This document shows, one piece after another, positions 47,886 to 57,032 of a DNA stretch of 64,000 bases. The DNA is from Myroides odoratimimus (GTDB lineage Bacteria; Bacteroidota; Bacteroidia; Flavobacteriales; Flavobacteriaceae). The notes beneath the pieces were generated by a model. It saw nothing but the letters and a program-made list of their open reading frames with translations, made no database searches and was not told the origin of the DNA. Positions within the stretch are counted from its first letter, which is position 1. Every line of letters begins with the position of its first letter. The DNA is taken from the NCBI RefSeq assembly GCF_001485415.1, contig NZ_BCMQ01000018.1, positions 1 to 64,000 of the forward strand, in the 5' to 3' direction. The translations under genes and the position numbers were made by a program.

Positions 47886-48413
47886 TTAGTCAAATTTAGC
47901 GTTAAAGTGTTGAAACCACTTTTGTTGTGTTTTCATGACTTGTTCGATCACATCTCTCACAGCCCCTCTACCACCGTTAAGATGAGAGATATACTTAGAG
48001 ATTCTTTTTATTTCTGGTGCAGCGTCCTGTGGAGCAGTAGGTAGTGCTACTTCTTGCATGATATGATAGTCAGGTATATCATCTCCCATGTATAATACAG
48101 TATCAGGATTGATGTTATTAGCTGCTATATACTCTTTAAATACTTTTACTTTATCAGGTACTCCTAAGTAGATGTCTTTCACTCCAAGATTAGCAAATCT
48201 AGTACGTACACCTTCATTACTACCTCCTGAGATAATACATACATTGTATCCGTTTTCGATAGCGGCTTTCATCGCATATCCATCTCTAATGTACATATCT
48301 CTTAGTAAATTTCCTTCTTGCGTTACGTGTACAGTACCATCTGTTAATACACCATCTACATCAAATATGAATGTAGTGATGTCATTCATTATTTCTTTAA
48401 AATGTTTAGACAT
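47886..48413 (-). CDS. kdsC: KdsC-type HAD phosphatase
   Basis: A 175-residue C0-type HAD phosphatase related to 3-deoxy-D-manno-octulosonate 8-phosphate phosphatase, a step in Kdo synthesis for lipopolysaccharide. The HAD motifs are FIFDVDGVLTDG (Asp18, Asp20), ISGG for the second motif, and MGDDIPDYHIM with the third acidic pair. The C-terminal GGRGAVRDVIEQVM is typical of KdsC. Its ATG overlaps the stop of the upstream DUF2520 gene (TAATG), so they are translationally coupled. Confidence 0.9.
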   Translation of the reverse strand: MSKHFKEIMNDITTFIFDVDGVLTDGTVHVTQEGNLLRDMYIRDGYAMKAAIENGYNVCIISGGSNEGVRTRFANLGVKDIYLGVPDKVKVFKEYIAANNINPDTVLYMGDDIPDYHIMQEVALPTAPQDAAPEIKRISKYISHLNGGRGAVRDVIEQVMKTQQKWFQHFNAKFD

Positions 48414-49162
48414 TAGTTATTTTGTATTGAATTAGTTATAAGTTGATATATTTCTTTTTTTATTGGGTCATTTAGCGCTTCTAGATGACGGTCTATAGTT
48501 CCTTGATCATTACGTGCAGCAGGTCCTGTCTGGGCTTCTCTAGGAGATAAAGTCTGGACCTTAGTAGCAGTCTCTAGAATTAGAGGCTTTAGAATGTCAA
48601 AGGGCACCATATTCTCTTTACAAATATCTTCACCTAGTTTAAAAAGATGATTGGTGAAGTTGTTTACAAATACTGCTGCTAGGTGTATAGACTGTCTCTG
48701 GTCAGTAGAGATTTTATACACTCTTTCAGAAAAAGATAAAGCTAACTTTTCTAAAAGTTCAAAATCTTGTTTGTTACTAGCTTCGATACAATAAGGGATA
48801 AGGCTGAAATCAACCTCCTTATCGATAGAGAAAGTCTGTAGCATATAGAAGACTCCTTTTCTACTTGTGGTAGCAATAGAGTTCATCGGCATTGTCCCAG
48901 AAGTATGAACCACAAAGGCATCTTTTAAAGGGATGATAGAGGATACTTCTTCTATAGCATCATCACTAACTGCAATGATAAAAATATCTGCAGGTTTTAG
49001 CTCATTGATATCTGAAATAATTTGATTCTGAGAGACTAAGTCCTTAACTTTGTTAGGAGTTCGTGCATACACTTGTTGTAAACAAATATTGTCGTGTTCT
49101 AAAAAGTTTAGTATCAAGTGTCGAGCAACTTTACCAGAACCTAAAATGGATATTGAAATCAT
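48413..49162 (-). CDS. Rossmann-like and DUF2520 domain protein
   Basis: A 249-residue oxidoreductase-like protein. The N-terminal Rossmann fold begins at ISILGSGKVARHLILNF and contains FIIAVSDDAIEEVSSII. A DUF2520 C-terminal helical domain holds QRQSIHLAAVFVNNFTNHLFKLG (about 170-192). The fold resembles the 6-phosphogluconate/ketopantoate reductase group; the substrate is unknown. A longer frame to 49243 exists, but Met at 49162 puts the Rossmann fold at residue 2 and avoids overlap with the divergent globin gene. It heads the operon with kdsC, maf and mscS. Confidence 0.88.
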   Translation of the reverse strand: MISISILGSGKVARHLILNFLEHDNICLQQVYARTPNKVKDLVSQNQIISDINELKPADIFIIAVSDDAIEEVSSIIPLKDAFVVHTSGTMPMNSIATTSRKGVFYMLQTFSIDKEVDFSLIPYCIEASNKQDFELLEKLALSFSERVYKISTDQRQSIHLAAVFVNNFTNHLFKLGEDICKENMVPFDILKPLILETATKVQTLSPREAQTGPAARNDQGTIDRHLEALNDPIKKEIYQLITNSIQNN

Positions 49163-49220
49163 AGCAGTGAAGTTTAGTATTTGTTTGTAAACAGATAGTG
49201 TGTAAAAATAATAATTTGTA

Positions 49221-49610
49221 ATGAGAAAAGATATAGAAAACATAGAAGATATTAAGGTATTAGTAGATACCTTTTATGGAAGAGTACAGGAGAATGAGTT
49301 TATCGGTCCTATTTTTAATAGTAAACTAGAGGGGAGATGGCCTGAGCATTTAGAGAAAATGTACGCCTTCTGGCAAACTATTCTATTAGAAGAGTATACA
49401 TATAGAGGAAAACCTTTTCCTCCTCATGCACAGCTACCTGTAGAAGGCGAGCATTTTGAAGAATGGAAGAGAATCTTTAATGGTACGGTGGATGAACTAT
49501 ATGAAGGAAAAATAGCTGATGAAGCGAAGTGGCGAGCAGAGCGTATGGCTGCGATGTTCTTAAGTAAAATAGAGTACTTTAGAGAAGCAGGGATGAAGCC
49601 ATTGGAGTAA
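49221..49610 (+). CDS. group III truncated haemoglobin
   Basis: A 129-residue 2-over-2 globin of group III. It shows the early LVDTFYGRVQENEFIGPIF helix with the B10/CD1 aromatic residues, FWQTILLEEYTYRGKPFPPHAQL with the E-helix region, and HFEEWKRIF with the proximal histidine (about 88) in the W-containing F/G segment. Such proteins bind O2 or NO; the role in this organism is unknown. It is divergent from the DUF2520 operon with 58 bases between starts and has its own terminator. Confidence 0.9.
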   Translation: MRKDIENIEDIKVLVDTFYGRVQENEFIGPIFNSKLEGRWPEHLEKMYAFWQTILLEEYTYRGKPFPPHAQLPVEGEHFEEWKRIFNGTVDELYEGKIADEAKWRAERMAAMFLSKIEYFREAGMKPLE

Positions 49611-49635
49611 AGAAGAATATAGTGTTATCATAAAA

Positions 49636-49668
49636 CGGGGTTGCTTTAAATAGTAACTCCGTTTTTTT
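49636..49668 (+). terminator. terminator of globin gene
   Basis: ACGGGGTT and a short run pair with AACTCCGT across an A-rich loop, followed by seven T. Confidence 0.75.
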
Positions 49669-49756
49669 GTTAGTATCATATTGCTTTAATTTATCGCATT
49701 ACTTTTTTTATTCTGTGTTAGATAATCTATAAACTTGTAGCATTAAATCAGTGCTT

Positions 49757-50377
49757 ATGGATTTGTTTAGTGATTATAGTCAAGAGTTTACAAACATTCT
49801 TCCTTATGATGGAGAAGTTGATTATTATGGGATAGTATTTAATAAAGAGCAGTGTGACTACTATTATGATCAACTTTTGACTCATGTAGATTGGCAATGT
49901 GATCAAGCTATTATCTTTGGGAAGAAAGTAACTACTAAGCGAAAGGTGGCTTGGTATGGCGACATTCCATTTAGTTATACTTATTCGAATATTACAAAGA
50001 CAGCATTGCTCTGGACGGAAGAGTTATTAGCATTAAAGAAAATAGTAGAAGAGAGGACAGGGGAGACTTATAATTCATGTCTTTTAAATTTATATCACAC
50101 AGGAGAAGAGGGAATGGCGTGGCATAGCGATGGAGAGAAGGATTTAAAAAAACATGGAGCTATAGCTTCTCTGAGCTTTGGTGCAGTTCGTAAATTTGCT
50201 TTCAAACACAAAGAGAATGGAGTTAAGATTGATATTATCTTAGACAATGGAAGTCTATTAGTCATGAAAGGGACTACACAAGAAAATTGGCTACATAGAT
50301 TACCTCCTACAAAAGTGGTTCATACTCCACGTATTAATCTTACCTTTAGAACCATCGAAATAAAAGAGTCTGTCTGA
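49757..50377 (+). CDS. alkB: AlkB-like 2-oxoglutarate/Fe(II) dioxygenase
   Basis: A 206-residue AlkB-family dioxygenase that removes methyl groups from alkylated bases by oxidation. The iron ligands are His123 and Asp125 (WHSDGE) and His180 (WLHRLPP); the 2-oxoglutarate contacts are Arg192 and Arg198 in PRINLTFR. The frame opens at a GTG (49751), but the ATG two codons later is the better start. Its TGA overlaps the ATG of the following Crp/Fnr gene, so the pair is translationally coupled. Confidence 0.92.
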   Translation: MDLFSDYSQEFTNILPYDGEVDYYGIVFNKEQCDYYYDQLLTHVDWQCDQAIIFGKKVTTKRKVAWYGDIPFSYTYSNITKTALLWTEELLALKKIVEERTGETYNSCLLNLYHTGEEGMAWHSDGEKDLKKHGAIASLSFGAVRKFAFKHKENGVKIDIILDNGSLLVMKGTTQENWLHRLPPTKVVHTPRINLTFRTIEIKESV

Positions 50378-50946
50378 TGAGAAAGAAGTCATTTAGTACA
50401 CTGTCTAATGTGATAGAACAAGACTTGTGGAAGTCATTATCACTATTAGTACAAGAGCAGGTATTAGAAAATAAAGAAATGCTAATCTGCGAAGGAGAGG
50501 TAGCTGATAAGATAGTGTGGATAAAAAAGGGGGTTTTGCGTTCTTATTTTCTATTAGAAAGTGGAGAAGAGCGTACATACTGTATCACCTTCGACGAAAG
50601 TATGATGACAGCGATGACTTCCTTTATATCAGGACAACCATCTAAGGAGAATATACAGTCTATAGGCAAAACAGAATTATATGTCCTCTATAAAGCAGAT
50701 GTAGATAAACTATGTGTAGATAGCATAGTATGGACAAACTTCTTTAAACAGTTATTAGAAGAGCAGTTTATGGAATTAGAAGAAAAACTCTTCGATATCC
50801 AACGTCTAGATGCTAAAGATAGGTACCTGAAGTTACTTCAGAACTATCCTCACTATATACAGCAGATACCTGGTATATACTTAGCTTCATTTTTAAATAT
50901 TACCCCAAGGCATTTGAGTAGAATACGCAAGGAAGTGAATTTATAG
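50377..50946 (+). CDS. Crp/Fnr-family regulator
   Basis: A 189-residue regulator with an N-terminal cyclic-nucleotide-binding-like beta-roll (about 25-115) and a short C-terminal helix-turn-helix, YPHYIQQIPGIYLASFLNITPRHLSRIRKEV. It lacks the Cys cluster of Fnr and the classic cAMP-contact motif is not obvious, so the ligand is unknown. Its start overlaps the alkB stop, so it is likely to regulate alkB or the next genes. Bacteroidota carry many such regulators. Confidence 0.85.
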   Translation: MRKKSFSTLSNVIEQDLWKSLSLLVQEQVLENKEMLICEGEVADKIVWIKKGVLRSYFLLESGEERTYCITFDESMMTAMTSFISGQPSKENIQSIGKTELYVLYKADVDKLCVDSIVWTNFFKQLLEEQFMELEEKLFDIQRLDAKDRYLKLLQNYPHYIQQIPGIYLASFLNITPRHLSRIRKEVNL

Positions 50947-51011
50947 ACCTATGTCCTCTAGGATGTGGTAAAAAGACAAGACTTTTGTTCTTTACAGTAA
51001 TCATTTAAGAT

Positions 51012-51956
51012 ATGAATATAGATAAAGAACTATTAATAGCACTTTCGTTAAGCGCTTGGACTCAGATACCCTATGACTCTCTTTTAGAGTATAATCCTCA
51101 ACAAATACGCATAGAAGAGGAACGGTTAATGCTAGGGGAGGGAGCTATAACTATACCTCATGATATCAGTGTATATAATCAAGTAATTTCTACAGCATAT
51201 AATACTTCTCTTAAAATAAGAATATATAAGCCAAGAGAAATAGAGAAACCCTTGCCTGTAGTCTTGTTCTTACATGGAGGAGCTTTTATTTTTGGAAGTC
51301 CAGAGCAGTATGATTTTCAGTTGCGAGATCTAATGAGAGAGGCTCAGGTTATCATAGTTTCTGTTGACTATAGATTAGCTCCAGAACATCCTTTTCCAGC
51401 AGCTTTAGAAGATAGTGTAAGTGCTCTAGAATGGTGTTATAGCAATATAGAAGCAATAGGAGGAAATAAACAGAATATCAGTGTGATGGGAAGTAGTGCA
51501 GGAGGAACAATAGCGTTATCACTCTTACACTTAAATAGAGATCATCATAATATCCCAATAAGCAATGCTTTTATTCTATATCCTCCTACATCAGATGAGC
51601 TGAATACTCCTTCTATGGACACTTATGCTTATGCACCTATGCAATCTAAGAAAAGTGCAACTTATATGTGGAAACATTATTTGTCAGGGGATAAGAATAA
51701 GTGGAGGGAATATGCAGTGCCTAATAAGATGCAGAACTACCAATCACTACCGTCTATGACAATGGTACTAGCAGAATATGATCCTCTAATAGATGAAGCA
51801 AAAGAGTATGTGACTTCTGTAGAGAGCAATGGAGGAAAAGTCACAGTCTTAGAAGTAAAAGGTGCTGTGCATACTTTTGATTTCTTTGAGTGTAAACTAA
51901 CAGATGATTTTACAAAGTATAAGATAACGTATTATAAACAATTACACTTGAAGTAA
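51012..51956 (+). CDS. alpha/beta hydrolase, HSL-type esterase
   Basis: A 314-residue esterase of the hormone-sensitive-lipase group. The oxyanion motif HGGA is at 88-91, the nucleophile elbow GSSAGG has Ser162, Asp is in LAEYDPLIDEAKEY (about 256), and His is in GAVHTF (about 286). No signal peptide is seen. It follows the Crp/Fnr gene by 65 bases and precedes a second one by 27. Substrate unknown; short-chain esters are typical for the family. Confidence 0.9.
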   Translation: MNIDKELLIALSLSAWTQIPYDSLLEYNPQQIRIEEERLMLGEGAITIPHDISVYNQVISTAYNTSLKIRIYKPREIEKPLPVVLFLHGGAFIFGSPEQYDFQLRDLMREAQVIIVSVDYRLAPEHPFPAALEDSVSALEWCYSNIEAIGGNKQNISVMGSSAGGTIALSLLHLNRDHHNIPISNAFILYPPTSDELNTPSMDTYAYAPMQSKKSATYMWKHYLSGDKNKWREYAVPNKMQNYQSLPSMTMVLAEYDPLIDEAKEYVTSVESNGGKVTVLEVKGAVHTFDFFECKLTDDFTKYKITYYKQLHLK

Positions 51957-51983
51957 GTATCTTTGTTTTATAACTTATATTCA

Positions 51984-52559
51984 ATGAACAAACTTATACA
52001 ACATATCGAAAAATTCGTAGGGACTTTATCAGTACCTGAAGCAGATTCTATTTTATCTTATTTTGAGCTGATCAAGGTCAAAAAGAAAGAGATTCTTTTA
52101 GAAGCAGATATGCTTTGTGATAAGTTATTCTTTGTGGAAGTAGGGTGCTTGAGAAGTTATTATATGAAGAATAATGGTATAGAACAGACTACGGATTTTG
52201 CCATAGAGAATTGGTGGTTAACGGATAATATGGCTTTTGAACAGCATACGAATAGTAACTTTTATATTCAAGCAGTAGAGAAGTCAGAAGTAATCGTGAT
52301 TACTAGAGAACAATTTGTTTTACTAGTAGAGAAACACCCAATTATGGAGAAGTACTATAGACAAGTTTTTCAACGTGCATATGCTGCTGCTCAATATAGA
52401 GTGAAGTATTTGTACGAGTTTAGTAGAGAAGAGTTGTACTTCCACTTCGAAGAGAGATTTCCAGAGTTTATACAACGTATTCCTCAGTATTTAATGGCTT
52501 CTTATTTAGGGTTTAGCCCAGAGTATTTAAGTGAGATAAAGAAGAAGAGATTTTCTTAA
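51984..52559 (+). CDS. Crp/Fnr-family regulator
   Basis: A 191-residue regulator with a cNMP-binding-like beta-roll and a C-terminal helix-turn-helix (FPEFIQRIPQYLMASYLGFSPEYLSEIKKKRF). The frame could open at a TTG (51963), but the ATG at 51984 is preferred. It resembles the regulator at 50377 in its last 40 residues. The next gene, of the carboxymuconolactone decarboxylase family, begins 69 bases later, and this regulator-CMD pairing is common in Bacteroidota, so it may be its target. Confidence 0.85.
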   Translation: MNKLIQHIEKFVGTLSVPEADSILSYFELIKVKKKEILLEADMLCDKLFFVEVGCLRSYYMKNNGIEQTTDFAIENWWLTDNMAFEQHTNSNFYIQAVEKSEVIVITREQFVLLVEKHPIMEKYYRQVFQRAYAAAQYRVKYLYEFSREELYFHFEERFPEFIQRIPQYLMASYLGFSPEYLSEIKKKRFS

Positions 52560-52628
52560 ACCTGTTTAAGTTTATTGATTAATCATAGCTTTAGATTTGT
52601 TGAAATTAAAAACAATAAAGTTACGATT

Positions 52629-53060
52629 ATGAGAAAGACAATTTATGGTGTACAGCCTAAGGCGTATGAAGGAATGTTATTATTAGAAAAATACTTAAAC
52701 GAATCAGAATTAACACCAATACATAAAGAGCTAATAAAGATTAGGGCATCTCAGTTAAATGGATGTGGGTACTGTTTAGATATTCATACACAAGACGCTT
52801 TAAAGCATGGAGAATCTGTTAGAAGATTATTAGTGTTAGCAGGGTGGCAAGAAACAGAGCTGTTTACAGAAGAAGAACGTGTGATTCTGGAGATGACTGA
52901 AGCGGTTACATTTATTCATCAAGGAGGAATTAGTGATACATTATATGCGCAAGCAGAAGAGTTATTTGGTGAAGTGTATTTAGCGCAACTTATTATGTGC
53001 ATGGTTACTATAAACGCATGGAATAGAATAGGTGTAGCTACTCATCTTAAAGCAAAATAG
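52629..53060 (+). CDS. carboxymuconolactone decarboxylase family (AhpD-like) protein
   Basis: A 143-residue member of the AhpD/CMD family. The redox motif is NGCGYCLDIHTQDALKHGES (Cys46, Cys49, His53), which in AhpD carries peroxidase-linked disulfide chemistry. The frame extends upstream to a TTG at 52575, but the ATG at 52629 (MRKTIYGVQ) matches the family start. It may be an alkyl-hydroperoxidase-type antioxidant; that is inferred. A hairpin terminator follows. Confidence 0.88.
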   Translation: MRKTIYGVQPKAYEGMLLLEKYLNESELTPIHKELIKIRASQLNGCGYCLDIHTQDALKHGESVRRLLVLAGWQETELFTEEERVILEMTEAVTFIHQGGISDTLYAQAEELFGEVYLAQLIMCMVTINAWNRIGVATHLKAK

Positions 53061-53071
53061 TAATTATAGAA

Positions 53072-53102
53072 TAGAAGCGGGATAGTATATCCTGCTTTTT
53101 TA
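53072..53102 (+). terminator. terminator after CMD gene
   Basis: AAGC-GGGATA pairs with TATCC-GCTT around a 3-base loop, followed by a T-run. Confidence 0.75.
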
Positions 53103-53379
53103 TTATACAGAAGTATTTGTTTTTAGTCAAATATGCTTTCTTTTAGAGGGGAATAGAAAAAATAAATATCAAAAAAAGTAATATTGATTTACTCATTTAA
53201 GTATATCTATTTGATTAATAGAATGTTGATTCACTTCTGTTTTGTGGTTAAAAAAGAGGGATTATTTGTGAATAATTGTCGAAATATTCATAATTTTAGT
53301 AAAGACCTATTGAGAATAGGGAGTAGAGAGCGCAAAATTCTCTCATTACGTATTACCTAATTCATTAATATCTATTACT
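53103..53379. other. AT-rich intergenic region
   Basis: About 280 bases before the hypothetical gene at 53380. I see no conserved promoter, repeat or reading frame. Confidence 0.5.
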
Positions 53380-53904
53380 ATGATAAAAGATTACTTGAAT
53401 AAATTAGTAGGCATTCGCTTAAAAGGTAGAAAGAAAGAATTAATACTAGGTATAGTATTAGCTTATAATGATAAGTGGTTATTAACGAAGTGTAATTCGG
53501 TCGATTATATTATAGATGGGTATGAGTTGATAGCTGTGGATAAAATATCTACTATAGAGCGTGGAGAAAATATTGCTTTTATTGAAGAAGTACTGAAAGC
53601 AAAACATGTTGACTTTTATAGTAGCCCTATTCAGTTAAAAGACAATATTTTTGATACTTTAAAAGCTATTGGGAATAAATATGGTGCTTTTGGATTAGAA
53701 TTTAAGGAAGAGGATTGTGTCTATGTAGGGAAGTATATGGATAGTGATGATAGTGAGTATTTTGCATTCGAAGAGTTATCTGCTTCAGGTGAATGGTTTG
53801 AGGAGATAGAGGAATTTAAGGTGTCTAAAATTTATAAGATTGACTTTGATGGAGACTATGTAGAGTCTTTATTATTGTATGCGAATAGAAAACTAAGTGA
53901 ATAA
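53380..53904 (+). CDS. hypothetical protein
   Basis: A 174-residue acidic, soluble protein I do not recognise. The first 55 residues (LVGIRLKGRKKELILGIVLAYNDKW, followed by DYIIDGYELIAVDKISTIERGE) read as a small beta-barrel with an SH3/Sm-like pattern; the rest is alpha/beta with no known motif. There is no signal peptide. It stands alone, 106 bases before the DUF4397 lipoprotein gene. Function unknown. Confidence 0.7.
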   Translation: MIKDYLNKLVGIRLKGRKKELILGIVLAYNDKWLLTKCNSVDYIIDGYELIAVDKISTIERGENIAFIEEVLKAKHVDFYSSPIQLKDNIFDTLKAIGNKYGAFGLEFKEEDCVYVGKYMDSDDSEYFAFEELSASGEWFEEIEEFKVSKIYKIDFDGDYVESLLLYANRKLSE

Positions 53905-54010
53905 GAGTATTAGAAAATTTTAATGGTAGTTCATACATAGACTTGCATGATTATTGCATGTCGTTATAAGTAATTAAAGATGATGAGAAACTAATTTAAA
54001 AAGATCTATT

Positions 54011-54733
54011 ATGAAAAGAGTTTTAAGTTTATTGACAGTATTGCTTCTAAGTTTTGCAGTGTTTAGTTGTAGCAGTGATGACGATTATATTGATTTGTCA
54101 GAACATGCAGGTGGTTTTACTATGGTAAATGCCTATGAGAGTGAAGATGCACTTATTTATGTTGCAGATGGTCGCCCTATTCAGAGTCCATATTATCCTC
54201 TGTTTTATCAGAGTGTAGGTTATGTGAATCTATGGCAAGGAAATAGATTAATAGACATCTATGGAGGTAATAAGGTCAAGCCAATTACTACAACTACGAA
54301 GAAGATAACTAGTGGGCAGTTTTATACTTCTTTTATAGGAGGGAACGAATCGAAGGTAATCCACTTTATAACAGAGGATAATGTTAAGAAAGCAACCCCT
54401 TTAAATGAAGTTAAGCAGTCAGGAGTTCGTTTCTTTAATTTGAGCTCGGATAATGTAGTAGCTACTGTTCAGTTTAATGATAAGACAGTAGTAAAGGAGT
54501 TTGAAAATAGAGTTCAAGACAATGAGACAACTGCTGTGAAAACACAGGAATTTAATGCATTAGATGCTAATAGTTATGCACTAACAATCAAAGATAAGGA
54601 TGGTAAGGTACTCGCAACTAGAAAAGATGTTGTGTTTAAACCTTCACAGTTTTATTCTATTATCTTAATTGGTGCAAAAGATAATGCGAAAAAGCCTTAC
54701 TATATAGGTGTTGTAAATCAAGTTGTAAAGTAA
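54011..54733 (+). CDS. DUF4397 lipoprotein
   Basis: A 240-residue secreted lipoprotein. The signal peptide ends in the lipobox FAVFSC (Cys20), followed by Ser/Asp residues (SSDDDY), a Bacteroidota surface-export-like signal. The rest is a DUF4397 domain: two beta-sandwich units (for example GGFTMVNAYESEDALIYVADGRPI at 33-56 and SGVRFFNLSSDNVVATVQFND at 137-157). It is likely exposed on the outer membrane. Function unknown. It ends at a strong terminator. Confidence 0.85.
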   Translation: MKRVLSLLTVLLLSFAVFSCSSDDDYIDLSEHAGGFTMVNAYESEDALIYVADGRPIQSPYYPLFYQSVGYVNLWQGNRLIDIYGGNKVKPITTTTKKITSGQFYTSFIGGNESKVIHFITEDNVKKATPLNEVKQSGVRFFNLSSDNVVATVQFNDKTVVKEFENRVQDNETTAVKTQEFNALDANSYALTIKDKDGKVLATRKDVVFKPSQFYSIILIGAKDNAKKPYYIGVVNQVVK

Positions 54734-54755
54734 GAATGTAGTAACTTATAATAAG

Positions 54756-54796
54756 AAGTCCTTTAACGGTGTATTACTTTTAAAGGACTTTTTTTA
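54756..54796 (+). terminator. terminator of DUF4397 gene
   Basis: AAGTCCTTTAA (54756-54766) pairs with TTAAAGGACTT (54780-54790), followed by a T-run. Confidence 0.9.
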
Positions 54797-54878
54797 TGGA
54801 TTGCATACAGTAGTATCTCTTTTTAAATGATATATTTACTAGTAGAATTAATGTCTGTTTACACAGAAGGACAAGAGT

Positions 54879-55475
54879 ATGAATAGTATGTTTGAAAATA
54901 AACAAATCGATATCGATGCATTACCTCAAGTAGGGCAAGTAATGTTTAAAAACTTAGATTCTAGGTATCGAACAGTAGTCGGGATAAGGTTAATAATAAT
55001 TTCTATTATTATCTTACTAATTGCTTTTACACCTTATATTTTTCAGTATTTGACGAGTGAACCTTTGTTGAATGAAGCATTGTTATACTCACTTATGGGA
55101 TTAGGAGTTATATTGATTATTCTTATCTGTATTATCTCTATGAAGGGAGTAGCAATGAAAGGCTATGCGCTACGTGAGCTAGATATTATTTATAAAACAG
55201 GTATTATTAATAGATCTCAGACTGTTATTCCTTTTAATAGAGTGCAGCATGTAGGAGTATATGAAGGAGCATTACTACGTGTATTTAATTTATGTACTGT
55301 GGAGTTTTTTACTGCAGGAGGAGCATTAGGTGATCTGAAGATAACAGGGATATCTAAAGAGGAGGGAGAGCAACTAAAAGCGTATGTTATACAGAAGATA
55401 ACGAAGTCTCCTCAACAGGCTTTAAGGACTAATCTAGATATTGTAGAACACTCACACGAATCTGTTCATGAATAA
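54879..55475 (+). CDS. bacterial PH domain membrane protein (YdbS-like)
   Basis: A 198-residue protein with two transmembrane helices (about 37-55 and 70-92), then a bPH2 domain (about 105-185) with the typical YKTGIINRSQTVIPFNRVQHVGVYEGALLRVFNLCTVEFFTAGG stretch. YdbS/YdbT-like pairs are paralogous membrane proteins of unknown function. It overlaps the next gene by 8 bases, so the two are translationally coupled and likely form one complex. Confidence 0.88.
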   Translation: MNSMFENKQIDIDALPQVGQVMFKNLDSRYRTVVGIRLIIISIIILLIAFTPYIFQYLTSEPLLNEALLYSLMGLGVILIILICIISMKGVAMKGYALRELDIIYKTGIINRSQTVIPFNRVQHVGVYEGALLRVFNLCTVEFFTAGGALGDLKITGISKEEGEQLKAYVIQKITKSPQQALRTNLDIVEHSHESVHE

Positions 55476-56988
55476 GAATAGTTTTTATCAGCCTACTAGA
55501 CAAGCTACAATAGGAATCATTGCTAATTTTCTGAATGCTTTACAGAAGATAGTAAGAGCTTTTGTTCCTCTTATAGTCTTATTTTTAGTGAATAAGCGTA
55601 TAGATTTACCTATTAGTATTTGGGGAGTAGTGATCTTAGGAAGTATCTTAAGTTTGGGAATAGCTTATTTAAGTTATCGTAACTTTCTGTTTTACATTGA
55701 TGAAGAAACTAATTCTTTTATAATTCAAAAAGGGATTATTAATAAATCTAAAGTTACTATTCAACTAGAGAAAATACAACAGGTGAATCTTAATCAGAGT
55801 TTTATCAACAAAATAATCAATGTGTACTCTGTAGAAATAGACTCTGCAGGTAGTAAAGATAAAGAAGCTACCATCCCTTCTATGGCTTTATCAGATGCTA
55901 ATGCATTAAAACAAATACTACTGAACTATAAGAATGAACACGTAATACAAGATACCTCAATAGACTTAGTAGATGGAGAACAAAACATTATAGAAGAGCA
56001 AGAAGATTCAAAACGAATCAGTATAACGACTCTTCTAAAAGTAGGTATAACGTCTAATTATCTATACACATTGGGGTTAATACTTGTATTCTTTAATATG
56101 GTGTATGATTCTATAGTGAGAAGTATTTCTATAGAAGAGTATATTGATAAAGAAGAGGTGACAAATTATATAGAAGGAGGGCTGCCTTTGGTCGCTTTTC
56201 TATACTTAGTTGTTTTTTTAGTGATTACGGTATTAGTAGTGAATGTGATCCGTACTTTGTTGCGATTTTGGGATTTTAAAGTGACATTTTCGAATAAGAC
56301 ATTGTTGTTGTCTCATGGATTACTATCTACACGAAATACAATCATTAGACCTAATCGAGTACAAAAAATAGAGATAGAGCAGAATTATTTTCAGAAGTTA
56401 TTTGATATCTGTAGTTTGAAAATAAGCCAAGTAGCAGGGGATAAGGAGAATAATAAGAAATCAGGATTACAGATACCTGGCTGTTCTACTCAAGAGAGAA
56501 AGGATCTGTTTAAAATAATAATGGCTAAAGAAGATAACAAGGGGTACACTACTGTTCTAAAATATAATTATCGATACTTAGGATTTAGAGTATTCTTATT
56601 CATAGTTGTTCCTTTAGTGTTTTTAACCTTGTTCTTTAGAGCAAACTTTAGTTCTGTTACGTTTATAGGAATGGCAATGAGCTATAGTGTGATAATGTTA
56701 TTAGCTCTTTATAGACTTTATAAAGTAGGATTACTTCAAGTAAATGAAGACTTCATCGTGATAAGAAGAGGAATATGGGATATCTCTCATATCTATTTAG
56801 AACCGCATAAGATACAGAAGATAGTGGTGTCACAGTTATGGTGGCAACAGTCTGCAGATGTAGGTAGTTTAAAGATATATACCGCAGGTGGAATAGTATC
56901 CTTTAGTACTACTCAGTATAGTGAGTTAGTGAAGTTAAGAGATAAATGGCTTTATCAGGTAGAATCATCAGCATTACACTGGATGTAA
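55468..56988 (+). CDS. bacterial PH domain membrane protein (YdbT-like)
   Basis: A 506-residue membrane protein with several bPH2 domains. Helix pairs lie at about 16-70, 190-265 and 360-420, and three PH-like blocks follow each pair: FIIQKGIINKSKVTIQLEKIQQVNL, LLLSHGLLSTRNTIIRPNRVQKIEI and FIVIRRGIWDISHIYLEPHKIQKIVV. The triple repeat suggests internal triplication of the YdbS unit. It overlaps the YdbS-like gene. Function unknown. Confidence 0.88.
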   Translation: MNKNSFYQPTRQATIGIIANFLNALQKIVRAFVPLIVLFLVNKRIDLPISIWGVVILGSILSLGIAYLSYRNFLFYIDEETNSFIIQKGIINKSKVTIQLEKIQQVNLNQSFINKIINVYSVEIDSAGSKDKEATIPSMALSDANALKQILLNYKNEHVIQDTSIDLVDGEQNIIEEQEDSKRISITTLLKVGITSNYLYTLGLILVFFNMVYDSIVRSISIEEYIDKEEVTNYIEGGLPLVAFLYLVVFLVITVLVVNVIRTLLRFWDFKVTFSNKTLLLSHGLLSTRNTIIRPNRVQKIEIEQNYFQKLFDICSLKISQVAGDKENNKKSGLQIPGCSTQERKDLFKIIMAKEDNKGYTTVLKYNYRYLGFRVFLFIVVPLVFLTLFFRANFSSVTFIGMAMSYSVIMLLALYRLYKVGLLQVNEDFIVIRRGIWDISHIYLEPHKIQKIVVSQLWWQQSADVGSLKIYTAGGIVSFSTTQYSELVKLRDKWLYQVESSALHWM

Positions 56989-56997
56989 TAAGTATAA

Positions 56998-57032
56998 AAA
57001 AACGAGGGAATACATACTATTCCCTCGTTTTT
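56998..57032. terminator. bidirectional terminator
   Basis: AAAAAACGAGGGAATA pairs with TATTCCCTCGTTTTTT around CATAC, a perfect 16-bp stem. It ends at the stop of the minus-strand Crp/Fnr gene (57032) and 10 bases after the YdbT-like stop, so it serves both. Confidence 0.9.
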
